64,000 nt of DNA, taken from Methylobacterium sp. J-078 (GTDB lineage Bacteria; Pseudomonadota; Alphaproteobacteria; Rhizobiales; Beijerinckiaceae). Both the position numbers and the translations under genes were made by a program. Below are positions 9,099 through 16,971 of the stretch, piece by piece; position 1 is the stretch's first letter, and each line of letters opens with the position of its first letter. The notes below the pieces were generated by a model that saw only the letters and a program-made list of their open reading frames with translations, was not told where the DNA came from and searched no databases. The stretch covers positions 90,767-154,766 of the forward strand of contig NZ_JAKSYI010000118.1 in assembly GCF_022829285.1 (NCBI RefSeq), written 5' to 3'.

Positions 9099-9113
9099 TT
9101 CCATCTGGCGGAA
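9099..9113. promoter_or_regulatory. Candidate LysR operator (TTCC-N7-GGAA)
   Basis: A T-N11-A type dyad, TTCCATCTGGCGGAA, lies in the divergent gap between the LysR gene (start 9073) and the GST gene (start 9210). Position and form fit an autoregulatory LysR box; binding is inferred. Confidence 0.4.
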
Positions 9114-9209
9114 GAGTGGCTTGCGTGGAAAGCGCATTCTCATCGCCGGGCGCAGGAGCTTGAATGCGGGTGTCGCCGGTGCCCCGGCTGAACCTCGCGG
9201 AGACCTCCC

Positions 9210-9824
9210 ATGAAGCTGTTCCACTTCGCCCTGTCCGGCCACGCCCACCGGGCCCGCCTGTTCCTGTCCCTGCTCGGCGTGCCCTGCGAGGTCGTCGAGG
9301 TCGACCTCGCGAAGGGCGAGCACAAGGCGCCGGACTTCCTGAAGCTGAATTCCTTCGGCCAGGTGCCGGTGCTCGTCGACGGCGAGACGGTCGTGCCGGA
9401 TTCCAACGCCATCCTGGTCTACCTGGCCAAGCGCCTCGGCCGCACCGACTGGCTGCCGGAGGACGCGGCCGGCGCGGCGCGGGTGCAGCGCTGGCTCTCG
9501 GTGGCGGCCGGCCCCATCGCCTTCGGCCCGGCGGCCGCGCGTCTCATCACCGTGTTCGGCGCCGCTTTCGACGCGGCCGAGGTGATCGCCCGGGCCCATC
9601 TGATCCTGGGCCGGATCGAGGCGGAACTCGCCGACCGGCCCTGGCTCGCCGCCGACCACCCGACCCTCGCGGACGTGGCGCTCTACAGCTACGTCGTCGC
9701 CGCCCCCGAGGGGAACGTCGACCTCGCCCTCTACGGCGCGGTCCGCGCCTGGCTCGCCCGCATCGAGGCCCTGCCGGGCTTCGTGCCCTTCCCGCAGACG
9801 CGCGCGGGCCTGCGCGCCGCCTGA
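9210..9824 (+). CDS. Glutathione S-transferase family protein
   Basis: This 204-residue protein has the two-domain GST layout: a thioredoxin-like N-terminal domain (MKLFHFALSGHAHRARLFLSLL ... FGQVPVLVDGETVVPDSNAILVYLAK, including the cis-Pro VPVL and the glutathione-contacting ESxxI-like DSNAI) and an all-helical C-terminal domain with the N-capping motif TLADVALYSY. It conjugates glutathione to, or reduces, electrophilic compounds in the cytoplasm; the substrate is unknown. A good ribosome site (GGAGA) precedes the ATG. It is followed after 29 bases by a PNPOx-family gene and is probably controlled by the divergent LysR regulator. Confidence 0.9.
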   Translation: MKLFHFALSGHAHRARLFLSLLGVPCEVVEVDLAKGEHKAPDFLKLNSFGQVPVLVDGETVVPDSNAILVYLAKRLGRTDWLPEDAAGAARVQRWLSVAAGPIAFGPAAARLITVFGAAFDAAEVIARAHLILGRIEAELADRPWLAADHPTLADVALYSYVVAAPEGNVDLALYGAVRAWLARIEALPGFVPFPQTRAGLRAA

Positions 9825-9853
9825 GCCTCAACCCCAACTTGAGGAGAACGCCA

Positions 9854-10792
9854 GTGTCCCTCTCCGATATGACTCTCTCCGAATCGCCCACCGCGCCCTG
9901 GCACGCGGGCGAAGTCGTCATCCAGGCGCATGTCGGCGTCGCCGAGCGGATGGCCGAGCTCGGCCCCCGCGTCATCCGCGACCACCTGATCGCGCAGCAC
10001 CGCGAATTCTATCGCCACCTGCCCTTCGTGGTCCTGGGCACGGTCGACCCGGAGGGCGAGGCCTGGGCGACGGTGCGGACCGGGGCGCCGGGTTTCCTCG
10101 ACGCGCCAGACCCCGAACACCTGCGGGTGCGGGCGGCGCCCGAACCCGGCGATCCGGCCGAGGCGGGGCTCGCGGACGGGGCCGCCGTGGGCCTCCTCGG
10201 GATCGACCTCGGCACGCGGCGGCGCAACCGTCTGAACGGCACCGTGGCGCGCGAGGCGGCGGACGGCTTTTCGATCCGCGTGGCGCAGAGCTTCGGCAAC
10301 TGCCCGCAATACATCCGGGTCCGGACCGATCCGGAGCCGGTCCCGGCGGCGGCGTCCGCCCCGCTCGTGTCGCATCGCCTCGACGCGCAGGCTCGCGCCC
10401 TCGTGGCGAACGCCGAGACGTTCTTCGTCGCCAGCTACGCGCCCGGCGCGGACGGCACCCGGCAGGTCGACGTCTCGCATCGCGGCGGCCCCGCCGGCTT
10501 CGTCCGGGTGGATGGCGACGGGGTCCTGACGGTGCCGGATTATTCCGGCAACCGGTTCTTCAACACCCTGGGCAACATGCTCGCCAACCCGCGCGCCGGG
10601 CTCCTGTTCATCGACTTTCCCACCGGCGACCTCGTGCAGATGACCGGGCACGCGCAGGTGGTCCTCGACGCCCCCGACCTTGCGGCGTTCCCCGGCGCCG
10701 AACGGCTCTGGCGCTTCACGCCCCGCACGGTGGTCCGGCGTTCCGGCGCCTGGCCGCTGCGGTTCTCGCCCCCTACGGCACGATCTCGATGA
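9854..10792 (+). CDS. Pyridoxamine 5'-phosphate oxidase-family flavoprotein, probably 3'-truncated
   Basis: This protein of about 312 residues belongs to the PNPOx-like FMN-binding split-barrel group (HREFYRHLPFVVLGTVDPEGEAWATVRTG, then a second barrel copy from VANAETFFVASYAPG to NRFFNTLGNMLANPRAGLLFIDF). Such proteins reduce or bind flavin-dependent substrates; the substrate is not evident. The GTG at 9854 is preferred because GAGGAG lies 7 bases upstream; an in-frame ATG is at 9869. The last residues (LRFSPPTARSR) run into the 3' end of the convergent gp12 gene, and the segment usually following RRxGAxPLRW in this family is missing. The gene therefore seems to have lost its natural end where the cassette joins the GTA cluster. 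Confidence 0.75.
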   Translation: MSLSDMTLSESPTAPWHAGEVVIQAHVGVAERMAELGPRVIRDHLIAQHREFYRHLPFVVLGTVDPEGEAWATVRTGAPGFLDAPDPEHLRVRAAPEPGDPAEAGLADGAAVGLLGIDLGTRRRNRLNGTVAREAADGFSIRVAQSFGNCPQYIRVRTDPEPVPAAASAPLVSHRLDAQARALVANAETFFVASYAPGADGTRQVDVSHRGGPAGFVRVDGDGVLTVPDYSGNRFFNTLGNMLANPRAGLLFIDFPTGDLVQMTGHAQVVLDAPDLAAFPGAERLWRFTPRTVVRRSGAWPLRFSPPTARSR

Positions 10793-11426
10793 GCGGCACC
10801 CGCGGGATTTCCCCCGCGGCGAAGGCCGAGAGGTCGACGGTGAGGTCGTCGGTGTCGAAGCGGACCGGGACGTCGAAGGCAAAGCCCGCCGTCACGCGCG
10901 CGCCCAGTCCCGGCACGGCGTCGGCCGCGAAGGTGAGGCGCCCGGTCGTCGCGTCGCAGGCGACCTTGGCGGCCGGCACCGCGAGGCCGTTCACCGCCAC
11001 CCGCACGCTCTCGCCCACCGGCTTGGCGATGGTCCGGCGGTAGGGCATCGGCCCGGTGCCGTAGGTCTTGGCGAGCTGGAACACGCGGGTGGTTCCGTCC
11101 CCGAGGCCGAGGAACTGGTCGGTGGCCGCGATCCCGCGCGAGGGCGGGCCTGAGGTCGAATCGACCCGGTCGCGGTAGCGGAAGCCGTAGAGCCGGCCCC
11201 GCCGCTCCTCGAAGAAGCTCAAGACCGCGTGCAGGGCATCGAGGGTGCGGATGCCGAAGCCGGCATCGTAGCGCCGGCGCGAATCGGCCCAGCGGCTGTT
11301 GCGGTGCTCGCGGCCCGAGGCCAGGGTCACGATCTCGGTGAGCCGGCTCGGGCCGCCGCTGCCGCGCAGGGCGACATCGAGGGGAAAGCGGACCTCGTGG
11401 AAGTCGCTCGGCGGTTCGCTGGCCAT
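10773..11426 (-). CDS. GTA tail protein, DUF2460 / TIGR02217 family (gp12-like)
   Basis: This 217-residue protein is a clear match to GTA gp12, the distal tail protein (FHEVRFPLDVALRGSGGP, SGREHRNSRWADSRRRYDAG, FFEERRGRLYGFRYRDRVD). It forms the ring at the end of the tail tube. It keeps a natural C-terminus (RVPLIEIVP). Its usual downstream partner gp13 lies 2.6 kb away because of the LysR-GST-PNPOx cassette. The tape-measure-like gene lies 19 bases upstream in the same direction. Confidence 0.9.
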   Translation of the reverse strand: MASEPPSDFHEVRFPLDVALRGSGGPSRLTEIVTLASGREHRNSRWADSRRRYDAGFGIRTLDALHAVLSFFEERRGRLYGFRYRDRVDSTSGPPSRGIAATDQFLGLGDGTTRVFQLAKTYGTGPMPYRRTIAKPVGESVRVAVNGLAVPAAKVACDATTGRLTFAADAVPGLGARVTAGFAFDVPVRFDTDDLTVDLSAFAAGEIPRVPLIEIVP

Positions 11427-11445
11427 GGTGCTTTCCTCCTTGGCC

Positions 11446-12018
11446 TCACAAGCCGCGCCGGCCCCGGGCCACCGCGCGGGCGAGGCCGGCGGCCACCTGC
11501 GCCTCCGAGCGGCGGAAGCTCTCGAGGTCGGGGGTGGCGATGTGGATGGTCACGGGGGCGGCGCCCTGGCCGCCGGCCGCGACGCCGAGGCGCCCGTCGC
11601 TGCCGCGCTTGAGCGGCAGGATCGCCTCCGGCCCGGCCTCGCCCATCAGGCCGAGGCCGTCGCGCATGGGAAAGTAGGTCGGCGCAGCCACCACGCCGCC
11701 GGCCGCGAAGGGACGCACGCGGCCCTGCTGGAGGACGCCGCCGCGGGCGAAGGCCGTGTCCGTGCCGGCGCCCGCTCCGATCAGCCCGTTCACCACCCGG
11801 GTGATCCCGGCCTTGACCGGGGTCAGGGCCGCCTTGATCGCCACGCTGGAGAGCTTCGTCGCCAGGGTGCCGAGCACGCTGTCGAGCTGGCGCCCGGCCC
11901 CGACATTGGTGCTGAGGGCCTTCGACAGGCTCTGGCCGAAGCGCTGGGCGAGCCGGTCGAGGGTCTCCAGCTGACGGGCGCGGGCCGCGGTGGTTCGGTC
12001 GGTCTCGGTCTCGGCCAT
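11446..12018 (-). CDS. GTA tail tape-measure protein (gp11-like)
   Basis: This 190-residue protein resembles the short GTA gp11 tape-measure proteins. The helical N-terminal half (RQLETLDRLAQRFGQSLSKAL...) is followed by the family's glycine-rich segment (FARGGVLQQGRVRPFAAGGVV) and the conserved LMGEAGPEAILPLKRG motif. Such proteins fill the tail tube and set its length. The start at 12018 gives the MAETETDRTT N-terminus. It lies in the expected place between the gp10-type chaperone genes and gp12. Confidence 0.88.
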   Translation of the reverse strand: MAETETDRTTAARARQLETLDRLAQRFGQSLSKALSTNVGAGRQLDSVLGTLATKLSSVAIKAALTPVKAGITRVVNGLIGAGAGTDTAFARGGVLQQGRVRPFAAGGVVAAPTYFPMRDGLGLMGEAGPEAILPLKRGSDGRLGVAAGGQGAAPVTIHIATPDLESFRRSEAQVAAGLARAVARGRRGL

Positions 12019-12034
12019 GGCGGGGTCCTTCGGG

Positions 12035-12253
12035 TCAGGTCGGGTCGGGGTAGCGCCCGATCAGGTCCCGCAGGGCCGCCCCGTCGAGGGCGGCGCGGGG
12101 TCCGGTCAGGCCGGCGGCGGCCATCAGTTCGCGCGGCGTGGCGCGCCAGAAATCGCGCGGGCGCCAGCGCAGGCGGCCGAGGCCCAGCGCCAGCGCTGCG
12201 TCCCACGGGAAGGCGGAGGGCGGCTCCGGCGCGGCCCCGCCCGTGGGGTTCAA
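12035..12253 (-). CDS. GTA phage-tail assembly chaperone (rcc01693-like)
   Basis: This 72-residue protein matches the small family encoded between the GTA gp10 and gp11 genes (FPWDAALALGLGRLRWRPRDFWRATPRELMAA). It is thought to assist folding of the tape measure. The start appears to be a TTG at 12253 that overlaps the stop of the upstream gene by 4 bases (TTGA), so translation is probably coupled. Confidence 0.8.
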   Translation of the reverse strand: MNPTGGAAPEPPSAFPWDAALALGLGRLRWRPRDFWRATPRELMAAAGLTGPRAALDGAALRDLIGRYPDPT

Positions 12254-12573
12254 GGGTTCTCGGAGGCCTCGCCGAAGGCAGCGGCGAGCACGGCGCCGAT
12301 CGCCGTCCCGATCGCCTCCAGGTCGCCGGCCAGCGGCAAGGCCGCGACGGCGGCATCGTCGAGGGCGTGGCCGCCGCCGCGTAGCGCCGCGCCGAGGAGC
12401 GCGACGAGGTCGCGGCTCTTCAGCCGGCCGTCCGCGAAGCGGGCGGCGAGGTCGGTCAGGTCCGCGGCCCCGAGGGCGTCCTCGAGTTCAGCGAGCGCGC
12501 CGAGGGTGAGGCAGAGGGTGTAGCGCTCGGGGCCCAGGGCCAGGGCCACCTCGCCGCGCCTGCGGTTGGCCAT
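12250..12573 (-). CDS. GTA gp10-like tail assembly chaperone
   Basis: This 107-residue protein is the gene-transfer-agent family protein usually found after the major tail protein (RRGEVALALGPERYTLCLTLGALAELEDALG). It likely acts with the next small gene as a G/GT-type chaperone for the tape measure. Its ATG overlaps the stop of the tail-protein gene by one base, and its own stop overlaps the start of the next gene. Confidence 0.85.
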   Translation of the reverse strand: MANRRRGEVALALGPERYTLCLTLGALAELEDALGAADLTDLAARFADGRLKSRDLVALLGAALRGGGHALDDAAVAALPLAGDLEAIGTAIGAVLAAAFGEASENP

Positions 12574-12980
12574 CAGGCGGCCGTGAAGGCGAGGGGGCCG
12601 GCCGAGTCGAGGGCCATGTCGAAGGTCACCTCGCCGGCGTGATCCCCCCGGTATTCGAGGCTGGTGATCTGGAAGCTGCCCTCCAGGGTGCCGAAGCCCG
12701 GCACCACCACTTGGTAGGTCTCCAGGGCGCCGTCGAAGAACACCTGCCGCAGGCGGGCATCGGAGGCCTCGTCGCGGAACACGCCGGAGCCCGTGAGGGC
12801 GGCGCGGCGCACCCCCGCCCCGGCCAGGAGCTCGCGCCAGCGCCCGGCGGAATCGGCGTTCGTGACGTCCACCGTTTCGGTGTTGAAGGCGATCTGTCGG
12901 GCGCGCAGGCCCGCCACCGCGAGAAAGCCGCTGCCGGAGGCGATGCGGATGAGCAGGTCCTTGCCGCGTTGGGCTGCCAT
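12573..12980 (-). CDS. GTA major tail tube protein, TP901-1 family (gp9-like)
   Basis: This 135-residue protein matches the TP901-1-type major tail protein of GTAs: GKDLLIRIASGSGFLAVAGLRARQIAFNTETVDVTNADSAGRWRELL (quoted in parts as GKDLLIRI and TVDVTNADSAGRWRELL). Rings of this protein build the tail tube. The gene keeps its normal length and sits in its normal place between the DUF3168 gene and the gp10-like gene. Confidence 0.92.
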   Translation of the reverse strand: MAAQRGKDLLIRIASGSGFLAVAGLRARQIAFNTETVDVTNADSAGRWRELLAGAGVRRAALTGSGVFRDEASDARLRQVFFDGALETYQVVVPGFGTLEGSFQITSLEYRGDHAGEVTFDMALDSAGPLAFTAA

Positions 12981-13005
12981 GGTGGGCTCCGTGGGTTCTG
13001 GGGAA

Positions 13006-13440
13006 TCAGGCGGGCAGGCGCTCGGTGATCGCGCCGAGGTTCAGGACGGCGCGGGTCTCGCCGCTCGCCGGATCGCGGCGGACCGCGATGGAGGCGAGGT
13101 CGAGGCGCACCAGGGCGTGGCCGGCGAGGCTGAGCGGCGCGTCGTGCAGGAGATCGGCGATGCGCTCGGCGACGTCGACCGCGCTGCGGGTCGAGCCGGG
13201 CCGGGCGAACACCGTCAGGCCGAGGACGTGCCGGTGGCGCCGGGCGCCGTCGACGGATTCGTCGCGGATCTCGGCATCGCCGAACAGGGCGTAGACCGGG
13301 CCCGCCCCGCGCGGGGGTTCTTCGGTGAGGCGGAAGGCGCCCCCCATCAGGCGCGCCAGGGTCGCGTCGGTGGCGAGGTAGGCCAGGATGGCGGCGCGCA
13401 GCGCCAGGAGCGGGCTGGTGGGGGAGGGGGGCAGGCTCAT
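13006..13440 (-). CDS. GTA tail terminator-like protein, DUF3168 (gp8-like)
   Basis: This 144-residue protein has the DUF3168 pattern (LRAAILAYLATDATLARLMGG, VYALFGDAEIRDES, HVLGLTVFARPGS, ADLLHDAPLSLAGHALVRL). In tailed phages and GTAs it caps the tail tube at the head side. The ATG at 13440 was chosen for the family-typical N-terminus; it overlaps the stop of the upstream head-closure gene by 4 bases (ATGA). Confidence 0.88.
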   Translation of the reverse strand: MSLPPSPTSPLLALRAAILAYLATDATLARLMGGAFRLTEEPPRGAGPVYALFGDAEIRDESVDGARRHRHVLGLTVFARPGSTRSAVDVAERIADLLHDAPLSLAGHALVRLDLASIAVRRDPASGETRAVLNLGAITERLPA

Positions 13441-13805
13441 GCGGCGGCTCCGGCGGTGAGTTCCTCCACCTGGCAGACCAGCTCGCGCCGGCGCCCGTCC
13501 GGGTCGCCCGCGCTGCGGATGGCGAAGCGGCGCGGGCCGCTCGCCAGCCGCATCCCCGGGGTGATCCTGGCCGGGGTGATCTCGGGCCCGAAGCGGAACC
13601 GGACCCGGTGGGTGGCCACCACCTCTGCGCGCCCGAGCCGCGTGCCCTCGACGGAGCGCAGCGGCTCGATGGCGCCCCACAGGAGCGGGCCGGCCTCGAA
13701 GCGGCGCACCACGCCGCCGAACCCGTCCGGCGCCTCGAGCGGGCGTTCGAGCACGAAGCGGCGCCGCCGCGCGCCGATGGGCACGCGGATGGGAGACTGG
13801 GACAT
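13437..13805 (-). CDS. GTA phage head closure protein (gp7-like)
   Basis: This 122-residue protein resembles the head-tail adaptor/stopper family (RRRRFVLERPLEAPDGFGGVVRRFEAGPLLWGAIEPL, and THRVRFRFGPEITPGMR-type strands). It closes the capsid after DNA filling. The ATG at 13805 gives the normal MSQSPIRVPIGARR start. It is coupled to the DUF3168 gene downstream. Confidence 0.87.
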   Translation of the reverse strand: MSQSPIRVPIGARRRRFVLERPLEAPDGFGGVVRRFEAGPLLWGAIEPLRSVEGTRLGRAEVVATHRVRFRFGPEITPARITPGMRLASGPRRFAIRSAGDPDGRRRELVCQVEELTAGAAA

Positions 13806-13833
13806 GGCGATGGACCTTCCGAGAGGACGGGCG

Positions 13834-14403
13834 CTACAGGCGCAGCCGGCGCAGGGGCGCGACGAGGGCCGCGACATCGGGCGGGGGCGGGCCGTCGCCC
13901 GCGCCGTCGCCCCGATGCTCGAAGGCGTGGGCGACCAGGAGCCGGATCGCCTGGGCGAGCGGCGGCGGCAGCGGCGGCCCGGCCCCGCCATGGCCGGCAT
14001 CGACCTCGATCAGGGCGGCGCGGCGGTCCAGGGCCGGTACGGCCGGATCGATGACGAGGCCCGGCGCCTCGACGGGGTCCGGCCCCAGCCGTACGAGCCC
14101 GGGGGCGAGGTCGGTGACGATGCCGGCGGTGTCGACGAGGCCCGCCCGCGCCACCGCCACCAGGGGGCCGAGCGGCAGCGGCATCCGGCCGTCCGCCGGC
14201 CAGGCGGTGAGCATCAGCCGGTAGCGCCCGGGGACCAGGATGCGGCGGGTGGCGAGCTCCACCCGGGCCCGGGTGGCCGCGATCAGGCGCTCCACCAGGG
14301 CGTCCTCGGCGCCGCCATCGTCGGGGTCGAGGCGCAGGAACCCGCGCATCTCGGCCAGACTCACCGGCTCGACGATGGCGGCCTCGACGCGTATCGGGTT
14401 CAT
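13834..14403 (-). CDS. GTA head-tail connector protein (gp6-like)
   Basis: This 189-residue protein matches the phage gp6-like head-tail connector family used by GTAs (EPVSLAEMRGFLRLD, DALVERLIAATRARVELATRRIL, and a C-terminal PPLAQAIRLLVAHAFEHR helix). It forms the adaptor ring under the portal. It is the first gene of the uninterrupted tail block. The capsid gene that would normally lie directly upstream is separated from it by two protease genes on the other strand. Confidence 0.87.
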   Translation of the reverse strand: MNPIRVEAAIVEPVSLAEMRGFLRLDPDDGGAEDALVERLIAATRARVELATRRILVPGRYRLMLTAWPADGRMPLPLGPLVAVARAGLVDTAGIVTDLAPGLVRLGPDPVEAPGLVIDPAVPALDRRAALIEVDAGHGGAGPPLPPPLAQAIRLLVAHAFEHRGDGAGDGPPPPDVAALVAPLRRLRL

Positions 14404-14442
14404 CGTCGTCTCCGGATGGGGGCGTTTTCGGAAGGGATCGCG

Positions 14443-15222
14443 ATGGCGCGCGGAACGGCTCCGCTCTCCGGCCGGCTGCTGCCGCCCGTTGCAGGTCTGA
14501 TGTGCCTGCTGGGGCTCGCCCCGGCGGGGGCGGTGGTGGGCGGGCGCCCGGCGCCCGAGGCGGCGGCCTCGGCCGTGATGGTGCTGTCGTCCAACGGCGG
14601 CGTCTGCACCGGCATCGTGGTGGCGCCCGACGCGGTCCTCACCGCCGGCCACTGCGTCGCGGCCCGGGCCGAGCACCGGGTGCATTACAAGGACGCGGCC
14701 GGCGCGCCGGTGCTGGCCGAGATCGCCGCCCGCGCGCTCCACCCCGGCTACGATGCCGGCGCGGTGGCGGGCCGCCGCCGCTCCATCGACCTCGCCCTGG
14801 TGCGCCTGGCCGCCCCCCTGCCGGCCCGCTTCGTCTCCGCCGGGTTGAGCGGGGTGATGCCTCGGGCCGGCGAGCGCCTCACCCTGTCGGGCTACGGCGT
14901 CGCGGCAGCGGGGGATGCGCGCAGCACCGGCACCTATCGCAGCGTCGAACTCGGCGTGGTCGAGCCCCACGGCCCGAGCCGCATCCTGGTCTGGCTCGGA
15001 GCCGGTTCCGGCGGGGCCAGCGCCTGCCACGGCGATTCCGGCGGCCCGATCGGCGCGAACGCATCGGTGCTGGCGGTCTCGGCCTGGGTCGCGGGCCAGG
15101 CTTCAGCGAGCGGGAAGGCCTGCGGCGGCGTCTCGCAGGGCATCCTGCTGGGGCCGCAGCGGGCCTGGATCGACCGCACCCTGGCCGGCTGGCAGGCCGC
15201 CGCCCGCTGGGCGGAGCCCTGA
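14443..15222 (+). CDS. Secreted trypsin-like serine protease
   Basis: This protein of about 259 residues has an N-terminal signal sequence (hydrophobic stretch ending near AGAVVGG) and a chymotrypsin-fold (S1) domain. The catalytic triad is visible as His in TAGHCV, Asp in SIDLALVRL and Ser in CHGDSGGP. VVGGRPA resembles the IVGG start of mature trypsins, so it may be activated by cleavage. The start at 14443 follows GAAGGGA by a normal spacing; an upstream ATG at 14416 is less likely. It is followed by a second, related protease. Both are read against the GTA operon, between connector and capsid genes. Confidence 0.85.
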   Translation: MARGTAPLSGRLLPPVAGLMCLLGLAPAGAVVGGRPAPEAAASAVMVLSSNGGVCTGIVVAPDAVLTAGHCVAARAEHRVHYKDAAGAPVLAEIAARALHPGYDAGAVAGRRRSIDLALVRLAAPLPARFVSAGLSGVMPRAGERLTLSGYGVAAAGDARSTGTYRSVELGVVEPHGPSRILVWLGAGSGGASACHGDSGGPIGANASVLAVSAWVAGQASASGKACGGVSQGILLGPQRAWIDRTLAGWQAAARWAEP

Positions 15223-15331
15223 GGGCGAGGCCAGAGTGCGCGGCACGGAACCAGAGCTTGGCCGAACCATTCCCTTCCGATACGGTTCAACGGTTCTCGT
15301 CCAGGACATCGCCGGACGCGGGAGAGACACG

Positions 15332-16216
15332 ATGTTGCCGACCGCGCCGCGCACGGCCGCCCCTGTGAGAGCCCTCCGGTCCCGGCTCGCCGCGACCCTG
15401 GGGTTTCTCTGCGCGCTGACGCCGCTGCCGGCCCTGGCCGTGATCAACGGCGAGGTCTCGCGCGACCCGAACGGCCTGCGCGCCTCGGTGGTGCGCATCG
15501 AGAGCACCCAGGGCGAGATCTGCTCGGGCACCCTCATCGCCCGGGACCTCGTGCTCACGGCCGCCCACTGCGTGATGCATCAGGCCGGCTACAGCGTGGT
15601 GGTGGTGGACCGGGCGTTCCGCTCGCGGCGCATCAACGCGATCGCCGCCGCCATGCATCCCGATTTCGTGCCCGGCACCACGCCGGAGGATCAGCCGGGC
15701 ATCGATCTCGCGCTGATCAAGCTCGCCGAGCCCCTCGGCAACGACTTCCAGCCCCTCGACCCGCGCGGCGGCGCCATCAACACCGGCGACGCCGTCGACA
15801 TCGCGGGCTTCGGCGTGGTGGCGGAGAACCGGCGCAACACTGCCCGCACCCTGCGCCAGGCCCACCTCGTCTCCATCGGCTCCCTCCAGGTCGCCAACCG
15901 GGTCACGGTGGTGACGGACCGGCGCCGCATGGCCGAGACGGCGGGCGCCGGCGCGTGCCTCGGCGATTCCGGCGGCCCGATCCTGCGCGGCGGCCCCGGC
16001 GGCTACCAGATCGTCGGCGTGGTCAGCTGGTCGAGCGGCGCCATGCGCCAGGACCGCAAGGCCCGCACCGCCTGCGGCGGCTTCACCGCCGTGACGCCCA
16101 CGAGCGAGCATACCGGCTGGATCAGCCAGCGCGCGGCCGAGTTCGCCCGGATGCCCTCGGGCGCGGCCATCGGCGCGACCCGGTCGGACTGGATGGCCCG
16201 GCCGGGGCGGCGGTGA
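15332..16216 (+). CDS. Secreted trypsin-like serine protease, second copy
   Basis: This 294-residue protein has a signal sequence (FLCALTPLPALA) followed by VINGEVS and a full S1 protease domain with His in TAAHCVM, Asp in GIDLALIKL and Ser in CLGDSGGP. It is related to the protease encoded just upstream but not identical, so the two look like an old tandem duplication. It is exported and probably acts in the periplasm or outside the cell; no substrate can be named. A GC-rich hairpin lies 86 bases after its stop. Confidence 0.87.
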   Translation: MLPTAPRTAAPVRALRSRLAATLGFLCALTPLPALAVINGEVSRDPNGLRASVVRIESTQGEICSGTLIARDLVLTAAHCVMHQAGYSVVVVDRAFRSRRINAIAAAMHPDFVPGTTPEDQPGIDLALIKLAEPLGNDFQPLDPRGGAINTGDAVDIAGFGVVAENRRNTARTLRQAHLVSIGSLQVANRVTVVTDRRRMAETAGAGACLGDSGGPILRGGPGGYQIVGVVSWSSGAMRQDRKARTACGGFTAVTPTSEHTGWISQRAAEFARMPSGAAIGATRSDWMARPGRR

Positions 16217-16301
16217 GGGGACGTTCCTGAGCGGCCGGACGAACCATCGGAAACCTGGGCGTCGAACGCCGATAATCACAGCCGTCCGATGCCTCCGGGG
16301 G

Positions 16302-16327
16302 CCCTCCGGGCTTGAGGGCCCGGAGGG
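16302..16327. terminator. GC-rich hairpin between the protease and capsid remnant
   Basis: CCCTCCGGGC and GCCCGGAGGG form a perfect 10-bp stem around a 6-base loop. It lies between the convergent protease gene and capsid remnant and could end transcription from both sides. There is no strong T-run, so the terminator role is moderate. Confidence 0.5.
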
Positions 16328-16333
16328 TGTGGT

Positions 16334-16572
16334 TCACGCCGCGAACGACAGCAGCTTGATCGCGTCGAAGTCCTGCACGCCGCCGCCGACGCGCTTGGTG
16401 GTGTAGAACAGCACGTAGGGCTTGGCGGAGTAGGGGTCGCGCAGGACGCGCAGGCCGGCGCGGTCCACCACGAGGTAGCCGCGGCGGAAGTCGCCGAAGG
16501 CCACCGAGAGGCTGCCAGCAGCTGCATCCGGCATCGCCTCGGCCTCCGCGATGGGGAAGCCCAGCAGGGTGG
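16334..16572 (-). pseudogene. 3' remnant of the GTA HK97-type major capsid gene (gp5-like)
   Basis: About 79 C-terminal residues of an HK97-fold major capsid protein remain, from TLLGFPIAEAEAMPD through SLSVAFGDFRRGYLVVDRAGLRVLRDPYSAKPYVLFYTTKRVGGG to the natural end. This block is very typical of GTA gp5 capsids. Upstream of TLLG the frame passes straight into the end of the Tn7-like element at 16573 and encodes unrelated residues until an ATG at 16777. The N-terminal three quarters of the capsid, and the portal, terminase and prohead protease genes, are not in the window. The GTA cluster at this site therefore cannot make a capsid unless the rest is supplied elsewhere. Confidence 0.85.
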
Positions 16573-16698
16573 TGTGCAGATACCCATAACTTGAAAGCCC
16601 AAGCCTGATTTCATTTGGTTTTTTCGGATACGCTATCCCCATAAGCCGAACGACTGACACCCATAAATTGCTGACGGTCGCCCTAGCCGACCCCATAT
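16573..16698 (+). repeat. Left terminal repeats of the Tn7-like element (putative TnsB sites)
   Basis: The end begins with TGT. CCCATAA cores occur at 16583-16589, 16638-16644 and 16660-16666, and a CCCATAT variant at 16692-16698, several followed by TTG. Three to four spread-out sites over about 130 bases is how the left ends of Tn7-family elements are built, and CCCATAA-TTGA sites are known from other Tn7-like ends. The stretch is clearly more AT-rich than the capsid sequence it abuts. Confidence 0.7.
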
Positions 16699-16971
16699 TT
16701 TGACTCACCGTCGCGGGCGTTGCGAAGCGACTGGCGGCAGTCGGTCGGCCTGTCCTCTGAACGACATGGCTCATCACAGCGGCTTGGCACCACGTGCCAA
16801 ACGCCCTCGATGTGGAAGGCGCTTCGCCCCGGGACGGCGAAGGTCACAGGGCGGGCGTTAGTTTCTCAGGTTGAGATGGGACTCGGAGCGGTCAAGCTTA
16901 GCGTTCCCGATCCGATCCCTCGCTCGATCCTTCCCGCTGACGTATGCTTAGCGCCAAGCAGGGAGACGCGA

